In this document: positions 42,830-56,215 of the stretch, piece after piece
Position numbering within the stretch: the stretch's first letter is position 1
Layout: the number at the start of each line of letters is the position of its first letter
NCBI RefSeq assembly: GCF_037325665.1
Contig: NC_090246.1
Coordinates: 40,692,243 to 40,756,242, forward strand
Source: Littorina saxatilis
Lineage: Eukaryota; Mollusca; Gastropoda; Littorinimorpha; Littorinidae
DNA: 64,000 nt
Direction of reading: 5' to 3'
The notes under the pieces: generated by a model
The model's database searches: none
What the model was told of the DNA's origin: nothing
What the model saw: the letters and a program-made list of their open reading frames with translations, nothing else
Translations under genes and position numbers: made by a program

Positions 42830-43634
42830 TGTGAGTAGGATTGATCACCGCACTCCCAAAACGCCCGACTACCATATAAAAACGGCTGTATGCATTTTGG
42901 GAGAAAGCATCGAATATTTATACGATATCCACGGTAGCTACGAACAATTGGAACCACTCTATGGTAGCTACGAAGAATTGCACACGATATCCATTGTATC
43001 TCCGTACTATTTCACACATTTTCCAAGGTAGCTACGATGAATTGCACACCCCTCTACGGTAGCTACAAAGATGTGCACGCCACTCTGTATAGCTATATAA
43101 AGTATTGCACACGACTCCATGGTGGGTGGCTACAAAGAATTGTGTAAAACGTTACGAAATAGTCATTCTGCAGGCTGGGCTGACACAGTGTCAAATGAAC
43201 ACCACCCGTAGAGGAAGACTCGAGGTTTCAGAATGTATCGATCCCGTTCACACAAAGAAAGAAGGAAAGAGAAACTTTCCAAATGAAGATACTTTTAGGT
43301 GCAGTCAGACCGCGGCGTAGTTTCCGCCTACGAAGAGGGCACAACATTACTACACTTCACATTCACTGCCAACAAACAAGTTCAGGCTGTATAAAAGTTC
43401 AACCCATGAACTGTCTTATAAATATATCACCACAGATCCATCTGGTATAGGCTTTGGCATGGAATAAAGAGCATGCATCCTTCCACTTAGACAAATACCA
43501 TAATCCTGCGGCCTGATTGCTGTGTCTTTGAGGATTTCATTTCACAACTCGATCACGCCTGTATAAATCTGCACTATAAGTTCGGGAGTAGCCAGGCTGT
43601 CGACTTTTGGTTGGTATCTTCTTCTTTTTCTTTT
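42830..43634. other. Upstream region of TLR-A with degenerate tandem repeat
   Basis: Between about 42925 and 43145 the motif GGTAGCTACGAAGAATTGCA recurs five or six times, imperfectly, at roughly 35-45-bp spacing. No TATA box is obvious. The rest is unique. Confidence 0.55.
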
Positions 43635-44479
43635 TACATTTAGTCAAGTTTTGACTAAAATGTTTTAACACAGAGGGGGAATCGAAACGAGGGTCGTGGT
43701 GTATGTGAGTGTGTGTGTGCGTGCGTGCGCGCGTGTGTGTAGAGCGATTCAGACCAAACTACTGGACCGATCTTTATGAAATTTGACATGAGAGTTCCTG
43801 GGATTGATATCCCCGAAGGTTTTTTTCTTTTTTTTGGATAAATGTCTTTGATGACGTCATATCCGGCTTTTCGTGAAAGTTGAGGCGGCACTGTCACGCT
43901 CTCATTTTTCAACCAAATTGGTTGAAATTTTGGCCAAGTAATCTTCGACGAAGCCCGGACTTCGGTATTGCATTTCAGCTTGGTGGCTTAAAAATTAATC
44001 AATGACTTTGGTCATTAAAAATCTGAAAATTGTAAAAAATAATTTTTATAAAACGATTCAAATTTACGTTCATCCTATTCTCCATCATTTTCTGATTCCA
44101 AAAACATATACATAATGTTATATTTGGATTAAAAACAAGCTCTGAAAATTAAAGATATAAAAATTATTATCAAAATTAAATTTTCGAAATCAATTTAAAA
44201 ACACTTCCATCTTATTCCTTGTCGGTTCCTGATTCCAAAAACATATAGATATGATATGTTTGGATTAAAAACACGCTCAGAAAGTTAAAACGAAGAGAGG
44301 TACAGAAAAGCGTGCTATCCTTCTTAGCGCAACTACTACCCCGCTGCCTTTGCCATGAGCGGTGGACTGACGATGCTACGAGTATACGGTCTTGCTGAAA
44401 AATTGCATTGCGTTCCGTTTCATTCTGTGAGTTTGACAGCTACTTGACTAAATGTTGTATTTTCGCCTTACGCGACTTG
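43635..44479 (-). mobile_element. Family H repeat, copy g (single unit)
   Basis: An 845-bp solitary copy with hairpin end TACATTTAGTCAAGTTTTGA at the left and CGCGACTTG at the right, between T-runs on both sides. Confidence 0.85.
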
Positions 44480-44480
44480 T

Positions 44481-44860
44481 TTCTTCTTCTTTATGGGCTG
44501 AAACGCCCGCGTGCACTCATGTTTTTGCACGAGTGGGGTTTTACGTGTATGGCCTTGTTTTACCCCGCCATTCAGGCAGCCTTACGACGCTTTCGGGGGA
44601 GGCATGCAGGGTATGTTCGTGTTTCTGTAACCCACCGAAGTCTGACATGGATTACAGGATCTTTTTTGTGCGCACTTGGTCTTGTGCTTGCGTTTACACA
44701 CGAAGGGGGATAAGGCACTAGCAGGTCTGCACATAACTTGGTTGATCTGGGACATCGGACAAATCTCCACCCTTAACCCACCAGGCGCGACCGGGATTCG
44801 AACCCGCGACCTTTCGAATAGGATGCCGATGTCTTATCCACTAGGCCACTGCGCCCGTCC
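44481..44860 (-). mobile_element. tRNA-derived SINE, family S3
   Basis: On the minus strand the head is GGACGGGCGCAGTGGCCTAG with box A (GTGGCCTAGTGG) and box B (GGTTCGAATCCC), then a body of about 300 bp and an AAGAAGAAG tail abutting family H copy g. The tRNA-like head could be mistaken for a tRNA gene, but no acceptor stem closes. Confidence 0.8.
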
Positions 44861-45423
<563 letters not shown>

Positions 45424-45789
45424 TATATTCCCAAAGTGCCCAACTATTTTCAGGACCTTTTTCACAGAGTCACCGAAAGGTACGGGTCTATCAAGTTTCT
45501 AGCACCAATACCCAGGATTGATTTGTTCAAAACTAGTCAAGCCTTCTCTGGCTCTATGGTGTGGAACTCCATTCCGTCTGTAATAAGATCATTAACCTCA
45601 CTAAAGAGTTTTAAACAAGCTCTGCATAATCATTATATGTCTACCTAGATGGCTGTACTAGTCTTAACATGTGCAAGTAGCTGTCAACAATTGGCAAAGC
45701 TTTATGAATTACACAAATATGTTGTTTATCACATGTATTATGTGTAATTTATGTTGCGATTTTCCATCATCATCATCATCATCATCATT

Positions 45790-45858
<69 letters not shown>

Positions 45859-46225
45859 TTCATCATCATTTACACCATATAATCATTGTAGGCATTAGTG
45901 TAAACGTTGGTATAGTGTGAATTTTACTGTCGATCATTTTACATGTGTAACCTCTGTTGCATGTTTCGCTTGCTCGATTTGTATGTTTTTTGGGTTTTTT
46001 TATGTATGCTTACTTTGTCATTGTGTTGTTTGTGTTTATTTACTTGTTTGCTTATTTGTCCGATTGTTTGTTTGCTGGTTTGTTCGTTTAATTTGTTTAT
46101 TTGTCATGTTGTTTTACTTGTTTATCATTTTTTAGACATTTGTATTAGAAGTAAGGACCGGTTGTAAAAAAAGGCGTAGCCTTAAACCTCTATCCTTGAA
46201 AAATAAAAGTTCCATCATCATCATC

Positions 46226-46230
<5 letters not shown>
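45424..46230 (+). mobile_element. LINE relic: ORF2 C-terminus, 3' UTR and (ATC)n tracts
   Basis: A frame reaching stop at 45646-45648 encodes FLAPIPRIDLFKTSQAFSGS and VWNSIPSVIRSLTS, the usual LINE ORF2 C-terminus. An AT-rich 3' UTR with an (ATC)n tract (45766-45870) follows, then CTTGAAAAATAAAAGTTCC and a terminal ATC run near 46214-46230. The copy is 5'-truncated. Confidence 0.65.
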
Positions 46231-46311
<81 letters not shown>

Positions 46312-46325
46312 CTTGTGACAATCGT

Positions 46326-46368
<43 letters not shown>

Positions 46369-46566
46369 CAGTCGTGCTCTCTCTTCCGGTCTCTTTTTTG
46401 CTAACCATGTCTCTGTGTCTAGTCTCCATTTATTTCTTCCTATCGGTCTGTCCGACTGCATGTCTGTCTGTGTGTCTGTGTGTCTGTGTATCTCTCTCTG
46501 TCGCTCTCTGTCTCTCTCTCTGTCTCTATGTCTCTGTTTCTGTCTCTGTCTCTCTCTGTCTCTCTG

Positions 46567-46623
<57 letters not shown>

Positions 46624-47442
46624 TGTGATAATCTGCAAATCATCTACGCCATCTTATTCAAACAAAAGATAATTTGAAGTATGTAGCCTTGTAGGTCAAG
46701 TGGTTTGATTTTAACGCTTTTTAATTTTTTGGGGTCAAATTGGGAGAGTGCCTCAATAGAGGCAGGTTTGACACTGAGCAGTAGCCACACTTGAACCCTC
46801 CAGACTTCTTGTCATTGCTATAATATTGTCTGAGGATGGTTTGAGGAAAGGCCATTCAGAAAAACCAACAGGTACAAATCTGGAGGGCTAAACTCGGGTG
46901 AATCCTCGTACTTTTCAGTCAATCCCCGGATTTGGAATACATGTTCGAAAGAGCATACAAGTCAGAACTTTTAACATGCGTACTTTAATCTGTATTAACT
47001 TTTCCTCCCATATCTCAAGCTAATGTATACCAAATATGAAGATGTTCGTTAAACAAATAATTATGTGAGTCATAAGCATTTTAGTGGGTGGCATTTGTTT
47101 GGGGGGAGGTCACCCTGTAACAGCATTCTTTTACGCGAAGACTTATCAAAACTCTGTGCAGATTGAGATTCTCTTTCAGAGTCACTGATATCTTTGATCT
47201 GCGAAGTAAATTCATCTTACGTAAACAAAAAACTATTCTTCGCGGGAAGAAGCAAAATTGTCATATTTTGGTATGTGCCCTTAAGAAAATTATCCCTCCC
47301 TTATTCTGAATCCTGGACAGATGTGATGGTGTAATCTTTACAAACTCACCTGGCATATAGGCGATTGCGTTGTGTTGAAGTCTTCATTCGAAACACGCTA
47401 CTGAGGTCGTCATTTCTATTGACTATTACCGTATATTGATTG
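46231..47442. other. Microsatellites and unique non-coding DNA
   Basis: (CT)n at 46231-46308, (GT)n at 46328-46366, CT/CTGT repeats at 46450-46620; 46630-47442 is unique with no gene recognised. Confidence 0.6.
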
Positions 47443-48011
47443 ACTAGATGAATACCCGCTTCGCCGGGTAGCCGGCTTCGCCGGAAAGAAGTAGAGCCGG
47501 GTGAGTGGCGCACCGTACGCCGGCTTCGCCGGGTGAGTGGCGCACCGTACGCGATTGACGCCACACGAAGGAAGGGAGATAAACGCGCAAAACACTGGAG
47601 AAGAAAAGGAAGAGTAATACCCGGCTTCGCCGGGATGAAAGCGTTGTGGACAGTGACCTTCTAAAAATAGTAACGGGAATATGGATTGAGCGTTGTGGAC
47701 AGTGACCTTCTAAAAATAGTAACGGGAATATGGATTGAGCGTTGTGGACAGTGACCTTCTAAAAATAGTAACGGGAATATGGATTGACGCCACACGAAGG
47801 AAGGGAGATAAACGCAAAACACTGGAGAAGATAAGGAAGAGTTACTGGGAATGGATCTGGGAAGATGAACAGAAAAACAAAAATCGGTTCAGCGCTGCGC
47901 GCTGAGAGCACGTGTTGAAAATTCTCATCGACCAGGTTGTGTCCGGGGTCTACCTGAATATGCCCACCAAATTTGAAGCAGATCCATCGAGAACTTTGGC
48001 CGTGCATCGCG

Positions 48012-48074
<63 letters not shown>

Positions 48075-48127
48075 ACACACACACACAAGCCGTGAATATA
48101 TATATATATATAGATAGATAGATAGAT
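47443..48127. repeat. Compound repeat with TTCG hairpins, a 49-bp triplication and a CA tract
   Basis: Four short palindromes of the form CCGGCTTCGCCGG lie at about 47453, 47471, 47519 and 47619. Three exact copies of a 49-bp unit (GCGTTGTGGACAGTGACC...) fill 47641-47787. A segment beginning GACGCCACACGAAGGAAGGG flanks the triplication on both sides (47557 and 47785). CCCACCAAATTTGAAGCAG then leads into (CA)n (48012-48088), TA repeats and GATA repeats. It ends about 130 bp before the TLR-B start. It is probably a transposable-element derivative. Confidence 0.65.
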
Positions 48128-48257
48128 GTCAAATAAATGGTGACAACAGACATCTGTGCAGATTCCAGCCGTATCGGCTGTCACTTTTGACACAATATTA
48201 TGGACCCGTTTCCAAACGATAGTGTTCACAGACTCAGCACACTCAATCCTACTCACA

Positions 48258-49729
48258 ATGTCGATGTTCGTGCTTCTTGTCTCACTGACGTCCAGTACTC
48301 AGCTGTGTTGGAGTCAGCCCCTCAGAACGTGCTGGCTTGACCCTCACACAGTGAGGCGGCCTTGCTTCAAGAACAAGTGCTACTGCAGCAAACTGACCGC
48401 TGACTGCTCGTCCAACGCTGGTAATTTGTCCTTCATCCCCAAGCTTACAGATTCCGTCATATTCTTGAACTTTTCCAACAACAGTCTGGCCAAGATCGAC
48501 GGTGTGGACTTTTTTGCAAACGTTTCGACTCGTCTGCACTTTCTGGATCTGTACAACAACGGGTTGACCTACATCGCTCCAGGCTCCTTCCGGCGATTCA
48601 CAAAGCTCACGAAGCTTCTGATTGGTGGAAACAAGCTGAACTACTCTACCTTGCCCTTGGGTGCAGTTGTCAATGTCCCTACGCTGGAAGCCCTGGACAT
48701 AGCGTGCGGAGGGTTGGGACCAGTTCCGTCTGTTTTTTTTTACCAGCATGCGATGCCTTTGCTGGCCCGCTTGGAACTGAGCTACAATGACATACGTCAC
48801 CTGGATATGAACGTTTTTCAGCCTCTGCAAAGTTTACACGGTTTACTGCTGTGGAACAAGCTAGGAGAACTGACACCAAGTTACCTCCCTTCGTTGAGTC
48901 ACCTGGGACTGCACGAGAACGCCTTGGTGGATTTCCCCGATACATGATAGCACGGGCGCGCCTTTCTATCCCAACCTGACCATGCTGCACCTAGACTACA
49001 ACATCATCGACTCTATCCAAGACCCGGTCTTGGACATAGGGAGCAACCGATTTCAGTACATCCCAACGGATACGTTTTCTGGCGCGAGGTTTCCAGTCTT
49101 ATCGCAGTTTTGGTTGGTTACGATGGATACCAAATGTGTGTGTGTTGTTAATGTTACTGTTAGATTAAGCAGAAGTATGAAAGTTGCATACCAGCCAAAT
49201 TTACCACAGCTTTAGTCATAAATAATCAAAAGCATTATATTTCATTTCTATTTCTATCCCCCCCCCTCCCTCCCCCCTCTGTGCGCTATTCACTTCACTT
49301 CACCCCCTCACTTATTTCGGCAGGTGCGTTCAACAACAGCGCACTGACCTTCTTGAGCATGGGTTTCAACAATCTGGACTTTGCCAAACTCGTGGCTGAG
49401 AGAGCTTTCGAAGGTAGTCAAAACATTCAGCAATTGTTTTTGGGCAACAACACTTTCGAGTTTGTGTCTGACGAAAACCTTCACGATATGCTCGCTCCGA
49501 TGCCCGGACTGAAGCGGTTGTATCTTGAAAACTCGAAATTAAGCATAATCACCTCAAGGACGTTTTCGACTCTGAAAAACGTGGAGCAGCTCTATCTGTA
49601 CGGTAACGGTATTGCCTACCTGCCTGGCGGTGCTTTTGATGACATGCCGAAGTTGCAGATTCTCCGTTTGGAAAATAATCTGATCACGACTCTCTCCAGT
49701 GATGTGTTCAGTCTTCAGACTCGAAGCAG
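48258..49729 (+). pseudogene. TLR-B exon 1 (decayed LRR ectodomain)
   Basis: It begins with ATG at 48258 in the same context as TLR-A (ACTCACAATGTCG) and encodes a close relative of the TLR-A signal peptide, N-terminal cap and repeats. A 5-bp loss relative to TLR-A near 48945 shifts the frame into TGA TAG, and a further in-frame stretch (CLPKL in TLR-A) is missing near 49028. About 185 bp with no counterpart in TLR-A lie at 49135-49323; they end in a pyrimidine tract and TTTCGGCAG, like an intron. Repeats then resume in frame to the donor AGCAG/GTAAAG at 49729. Host paralogue; probably a pseudogene. Confidence 0.85.
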
Positions 49730-50152
49730 GTAAAGGAGAGATTACAACACTTGTTTTTTGTTAAAAGCGAGAAAAGTGTCCAAGTAAGATAAATAAACTA
49801 TACTTATGTGCATAGTTTACGTCTATGCGGTATGCCAGATTGTAATTGCTCAGAATTGTTGCTGAGTCAATTTGCCCAGCTTAGTGTCCACGTGCAATAA
49901 CAAAAACAGTACAAACTGATATGCACAAACCTTAACAAATACATTATTACTTGTATAAGCGATCATGTTCAGACTTTACTCCACTAACTGGGTGTAAAAT
50001 AGATCTAACATCTATATTGATCGGGGATTGGGGGAGGGGGGTTGGGATCGGGGAAATCATGATACTTACTGGGTGCAAAACTTGTTTTACAAAAAGTACT
50101 GAACGCCGATTATGTGCGAGAATAAATTTGTGAACGTAATATTTTGTTACAG

Positions 50153-50324
50153 ATTGCACGTACTAGACGTAAGCGGTAATCCCTTTGTGTGATCCTGCGA
50201 TATCCTGTGGTTCAGACAGTGGCTGCAGGATTCTCCCGGCTTGTTTCAAGACTTCTACGGTGAAGGATATCGCTGTACCGATGAGCAGAATACGACTTTG
50301 CCGGAATTTTACCTGAATGAACAG
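50153..50324 (+). pseudogene. TLR-B exon 2 (LRR cap) with a nonsense codon
   Basis: 172 bp with the same splice sites and phases as TLR-A exon 2 (TTACAG/ATTGCA to AACAG/GTTGCC). The first LRRCT cysteine codon, TGT in TLR-A, is TGA here (50190-50192). All other cap residues are kept. Confidence 0.85.
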
Positions 50325-50347
50325 GTTGCCTGCTAAATCTGTGTTTA

Positions 50348-50360
50348 CACACACCCACAC

Positions 50361-50430
<70 letters not shown>

Positions 50431-50434
50431 GCGA
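50348..50434. repeat. CA microsatellite in TLR-B intron 2
   Basis: (CA)n running into (CG)n, about 25 bp after the exon 2 donor. Confidence 0.85.
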
Positions 50435-50664
50435 ACCAGACCATTACTAACGAACTCCAGCTGACAGCATTATTATTCATCTCAAAATATGATGAATTCC
50501 CTCCATCAATGCACTCACCCCCCCCTCCCCTCCACTAGGCACATATTTTGCGGTTAATATTGCACCTGAAAATTTGCACCTGATGATCAAATATTTTTTG
50601 CCAGATTTACCGACTAAGAGAACAATTGAAAGAGTATAAATATATGTTTCTTCTTTACATTCAG

Positions 50665-51288
50665 GCGTGCTTGCTGAGTCGCACAACATCCAACCGCATC
50701 ACATCCGTCATCTGTTTACTGCTATTCTTCTTCTTCATCTTCACCATCGTCTTCGGTTATCGCTGGCACATTCGTTTCGTCATCTACAAGATATACCGAG
50801 CACGGAGCACACGCCGAGTCCGCGAACGCAGACGACAGCAGATCCATTACGAGTTCGATGTGTTCGTCTCGTACGCCGAAGAAGATCTACCGTGGGTCCA
50901 GCGCGAGCTACTCCCGGCGCTTGAAGCACGCTGGGGGCTCAGGCTGTGCATCCACCAGCGAGACTTCGTCCCGGGCAAGCACATCGTGGACAACATCGCA
51001 GACTGCGTCGACGCCAGCGACCGGATCCTCATGGTGTTGTCGCCCCACTTCGCCATCAGCCCGTGGTGCCAGTTCGAGCTCAGGTACTGCCAAGGCATCG
51101 CCATGGACCGTGATGACGTCATGGTCTTGGTGACGTTGCAGGATCCGGGTTCCTTTGACGTCACTGGCTGCATGATGGCTATACTGCGGACCACCACCTA
51201 CATCCAGTGGGGAGAGGGTGGTGACGTCACGGATTCCTTCTGGGGCCGTCTTCGTCTGGCACTAGACGATGTCATTCCAAATCCATGA
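50665..51288 (+). CDS. TLR-B exon 3: transmembrane segment and TIR domain, intact
   Basis: It follows acceptor TTACATTCAG/GCGTGC and runs 207 codons to TGA, the same length as TLR-A exon 3. The TIR part differs from TLR-A at only two residues in about 146, whereas the first 61 residues differ at about ten. Box 1, box 2 (RDFVPG) and the FW box are kept. As in TLR-A, an in-frame ATG (50644) lies upstream in the acceptor tract, giving a possible free membrane-TIR protein of 214 residues. With exons 1 and 2 disabled, either this exon is a pseudogene part preserved by gene conversion, or it is expressed alone. Confidence 0.85.
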   Translation, partial: ACLLSRTTSNRITSVICLLLFFFFIFTIVFGYRWHIRFVIYKIYRARSTRRVRERRRQQIHYEFDVFVSYAEEDLPWVQRELLPALEARWGLRLCIHQRDFVPGKHIVDNIADCVDASDRILMVLSPHFAISPWCQFELRYCQGIAMDRDDVMVLVTLQDPGSFDVTGCMMAILRTTTYIQWGEGGDVTDSFWGRLRLALDDVIPNP

Positions 51289-52467
51289 AAACGGTGTGTG
51301 TTGTTCAAGTTTGAGTAGATTCAGTATTGTTTGCAGAGATTTTCTTTTTTCTCCTCAAAATGTAAGAGAATTATTTGATTGCAATACAGTCTACATAGTT
51401 CAGTCGGAATTACTGCAACCACATTGAAATTGTACACATTCATGTAACTGCCCTGCATCTGTGCTTAAATGAGTGCGTGCGTGAGTGCAAGTGTGTGTGT
51501 GTGTGTGTGCGTGCGATCGTGCTTGCGCGCGCGTTTCATCATCAAACTGGATAATACAAGTCATTTTAAGGAACCATAAATAGTCCTCTACCGGCACAGA
51601 ACAGAAATTATGCGCAGTTCAACTACTCGCCAAACTCTGAAAAACAACACATACTCAAGCATCTCATATACAAAGCAAAACACATTTTATCAGAAACCTC
51701 TACTCAGCATCACTATTTTAACATCAACACGCTCTATTTACAACTCTGACATACAATCGGCAAACTCCTACTTCGCAGCTGGAGCGGAGCCAATGTTGCC
51801 GACCCGAAGCGTACGTGCTTGTTTGACAGGCGAATGAAGTCTACCACTTATTGCTATCGACTCGCGGATCACAGAATGCACCTGTCAATCGAAAAATCAA
51901 GATGAAAGTCAGCAGTCGAATGTGGATTATGGTGCGTAACATCTCATCCGATGTTTACTCCATTCACTGCGAGTTTTATTGGAAATCCCAAACAATGACT
52001 CACTCGAAACTTGAACCCAAATGACTGCCTTTGTGGCAGATATCGGAAACGTCAGCAAAGCCAAGTTTGTAAACACGCAGTGTATGACACTTCCCACTAG
52101 CTTCTGGGTTCATGAACTTGTTCAAAATTTAAACAGTCAACTATACAACCACACCAAGGAAACAAAAACAAAGAACATTTCCTCTGTATTTATGAACTTG
52201 TGTTATGCTGCAAACACCTGTGAAAGCCTATGAGCCGATTGCTGTACTTAATTCACTGATTTCGTCTGGTTATTGTTTTTATTTTTCATGGGTTTTTTCA
52301 TTGTATAAATCTTGTTGGAATCGATTTTTTCCAGTGATGTCGAGTCTATGATGTTGCCGTCAGTTCTTCGTTCAGTAGTAATCCACCACCTGCTGTTTTG
52401 GGCGCCTCGGTGAGAAGGTTATCAACACAAAAATCTCAAATACGACATGAGCCAAAGTTTAAAATCC

Positions 52468-52542
<75 letters not shown>

Positions 52543-52792
52543 CTCTCTATCTCTGTCTCTGTCTCTCTGTCTCTCTCTCTCTCTGTCATGGTGCTTGGCG
52601 CTTTGGTTTTCAAAGCCAGTCATTTTGATGGAAATTAAGGAAGCCTCGGTAACCTCTCAAAGGTCATGATAAAGGTTTGTCTTCAAACAAAAAAGGGAAA
52701 CACGGTCTCAAAGCAAGATTCTTCTTGTTTTAATATCCACGAACTACGCACTCTTGATAAAAGAACAAACCTCTTACAACATCACGCGCGAG

Positions 52793-52879
<87 letters not shown>

Positions 52880-53960
52880 TCACTGTCACCATCAGAACAA
52901 AAATAAAAGAATGCACACTTTTTTTGTTTTAAATATTTTAATCACGTTTTAAATACAATACAACATAAACCTACAGATATCAGAAGGTCTGTTATAACAG
53001 AAAAACAATAATTATATGTAATTAACAATTTAAGATAACAATTAAAACAAAATACTTATATATTGACCCTTTAAAAAAAATAAGTATGCACACTTACCTT
53101 TAAACCTATTCATACTGACCAAAAAGTTATCGCACTTTGCAAAGAGGCAATCAACACTTCGCACGTCGCCGTAACAGTCTGCTGGCAATAAAACACAGCT
53201 CACCGTGTTTACCTGCACGGGCTCACCAAGAAATGAAAGTCGAATCAAATCAGAACCTAAGCGCTATACTACGACCGTTCGACCCGATATATTTGCCATG
53301 AAAAGCGAAAGTCCAACAGTCTTTGAGGAAAACATCAAAGACAATCCTGACCTGAGCAGACCTAATCTCCAACACGAATCACCGGCGATAAAACAGTAAC
53401 CGAAATGATGAATATCCGCTTATTGGCTTGTTGGAAAGCTCCTGGAATTTTAACAGCGACTCAAGAAGATGTTGAGAACCCTTAACTACGCATGCACGTT
53501 TCACTGAACCAAAGGGACGTTACCCACGAAGGGTTAATAAAAAAAAAAAAGGTGCCATAAAAGCCACCCTCGAAGAAGTATTGGTACCATACGCAGTCGT
53601 TTCTTCTTGGTCGAGGCACAGGTATTTGAAGCAAGGTTAATTTTCTCGTGAAATCGCATTTCATGTGGGTTTTTAATTTTTTGTTTGATTTTTAATAATA
53701 TAAAACTTTTGCAACGCCTGAATGAGAAGAACCAATTAAGCTAACGTACTTCCTGAGGCACGAAAAGATGAGTAGGCTTACACACAACAAAAGAAGAACG
53801 ACACTACACAAACCAACAGGCGACTTTCCTTGTTCCGTGTCACCTGTTGGTTTGACTTGTTCCATGTCACCTGTTGGTTTGTGCAGTGTTCTGTCAGGGA
53901 TTCTTCTTTCTTTCTTTTCTGTCATCTTTCTTTGTTTTATTTTTTTGTGTACTAATCTTT
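51289..53960. other. Gene-free stretch with microsatellites
   Basis: Contains GT/GC repeats near 51486-51532, (CT)n at 52472-52580 and (CA)n at 52794-52878. A minus-strand frame of about 50 codons ends at a good donor-like GGTAAGTG near 53095, but no partner exon is seen. At 53805-53890 CACCTGTTGGTTTG is repeated and also present inverted. Confidence 0.55.
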
Positions 53961-55210
<1,250 letters not shown>

Positions 55211-55505
55211 CAGGGGCGGATCAGTTGCTTTGTAAGGGGGGGGGGGGGGGGGGCACTTTGAATCGAAAGTGAATGTGATGGGCGCGAAGCGCCCGAATTT
55301 GCTAGGGGGGTCCGGGGGCATGCCCCCCCGGAAAATTTTTTTGCCCAAAGAAGCAAAATGGTGCCATCTGGTGCCATTTGAACTTAGAAATGGTCATAGA
55401 ATCAGCATAGAAAAATCTTTTTTTTCTTCTTCTTCTTTTTTTTCGGGGGGGGGGGGGGGCACGTGCACGTGCCCCCTGTGCCCCCCCCCCCTTCGTCCGC
55501 CCCTG
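55211..55505. mobile_element. G/C-tract MITE-like element
   Basis: The ends are CAGGGGCGGA and TCCGCCCCTG, inverted. Long G and C runs lie inside each end, a palindrome around GGGGGCATGCCCCC is at about 55312, and a CACGTGCACGTG palindrome near the right end. No coding capacity. A target duplication is not obvious. Confidence 0.6.
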
Positions 55506-55581
55506 AACCTGCATACATAAAAAGAACAGAGAGAGAGAGAGAGAGGGATGTATGTGTGCTTTGAATACCATAGATTAACAG

Positions 55582-55657
55582 TTAAATGTCAAAGCAGCAC
55601 CGCCCTTATATGGCCCTTCGTGGTCGGCTGGGCGTTAAGCAAACAAACAAACAAAAA
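55582..55657 (+). mobile_element. SINE S1, copy 3 (5'-truncated)
   Basis: Only the last 76 bp of S1, including the AAACAAACAAAC tail, flanked by the duplication GATTAACAG (55573-55581 and 55658-55666). This is the signature of a LINE-driven 5'-truncated insertion. Confidence 0.85.
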
Positions 55658-55895
55658 GATTAACAGTGTTAGATTATTTATTTCAGGAATACACACGACG
55701 TGTACACGAAGAATGTAAGACTGAAAAACATTGAGGACTAATTCCTTATCGTCTTTCAGTCATTTCTAGATTTAAACAATTGAGTATGTATCAAAATTAA
55801 GCCTAAAATTAAGTTACCAAAACAAAACAAAAATCGAGCAGGAGGCTGAGTTTCTCGTGTTCAGCATTGCCTGACTTGTACCAATTAATACGGGG

Positions 55896-56183
55896 TTTGT
55901 TTGTTTGTTTAACACCCAGCCGACCACGAAGGGCCATATCAGGGCGGTGCTGCTTTGACATATAACGTGCGCCACACACAAGACAGAAGTCGCAGCACAG
56001 GCTTCATGTCTCACCTAGTCACATTATTCTGACACCGGACCAACCAGTCCTAGCACTAACCCCATAATGCCAGTCGCCAGGCGGAGCAGCCACTAGATTA
56101 CCAATTTTAAAGTCTTAGGTTCAAACCCACGACCTCCCGATCACGGGGCGGACGCCTTACCACTAGGCCAACCGTGCCGGTCC
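55896..56183 (-). mobile_element. SINE S1, copy 2 (full length)
   Basis: A complete copy on the minus strand from GGACCGGCACGGTTGG to the AAACAAAC tail, flanked by AATACGGGG (55887-55895 and 56184-56192). Part of the segment after box B is shorter than in copy 1. Confidence 0.9.
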
Positions 56184-56215
56184 AATACGGGGTATCTTAG
56201 CATATGTATATGGCC

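Noticed and set aside
44780-44860. tRNA gene candidate on the minus strand
   Set aside because: It is the head of SINE S3: it lacks a closing acceptor stem and continues into a 300-bp body with an AAG tail.
53095-53236. Possible minus-strand exon ending in a strong donor (AAAG/GTAAGTG)
   Set aside because: About 50 codons, no recognisable domain, no acceptor or partner exon found.
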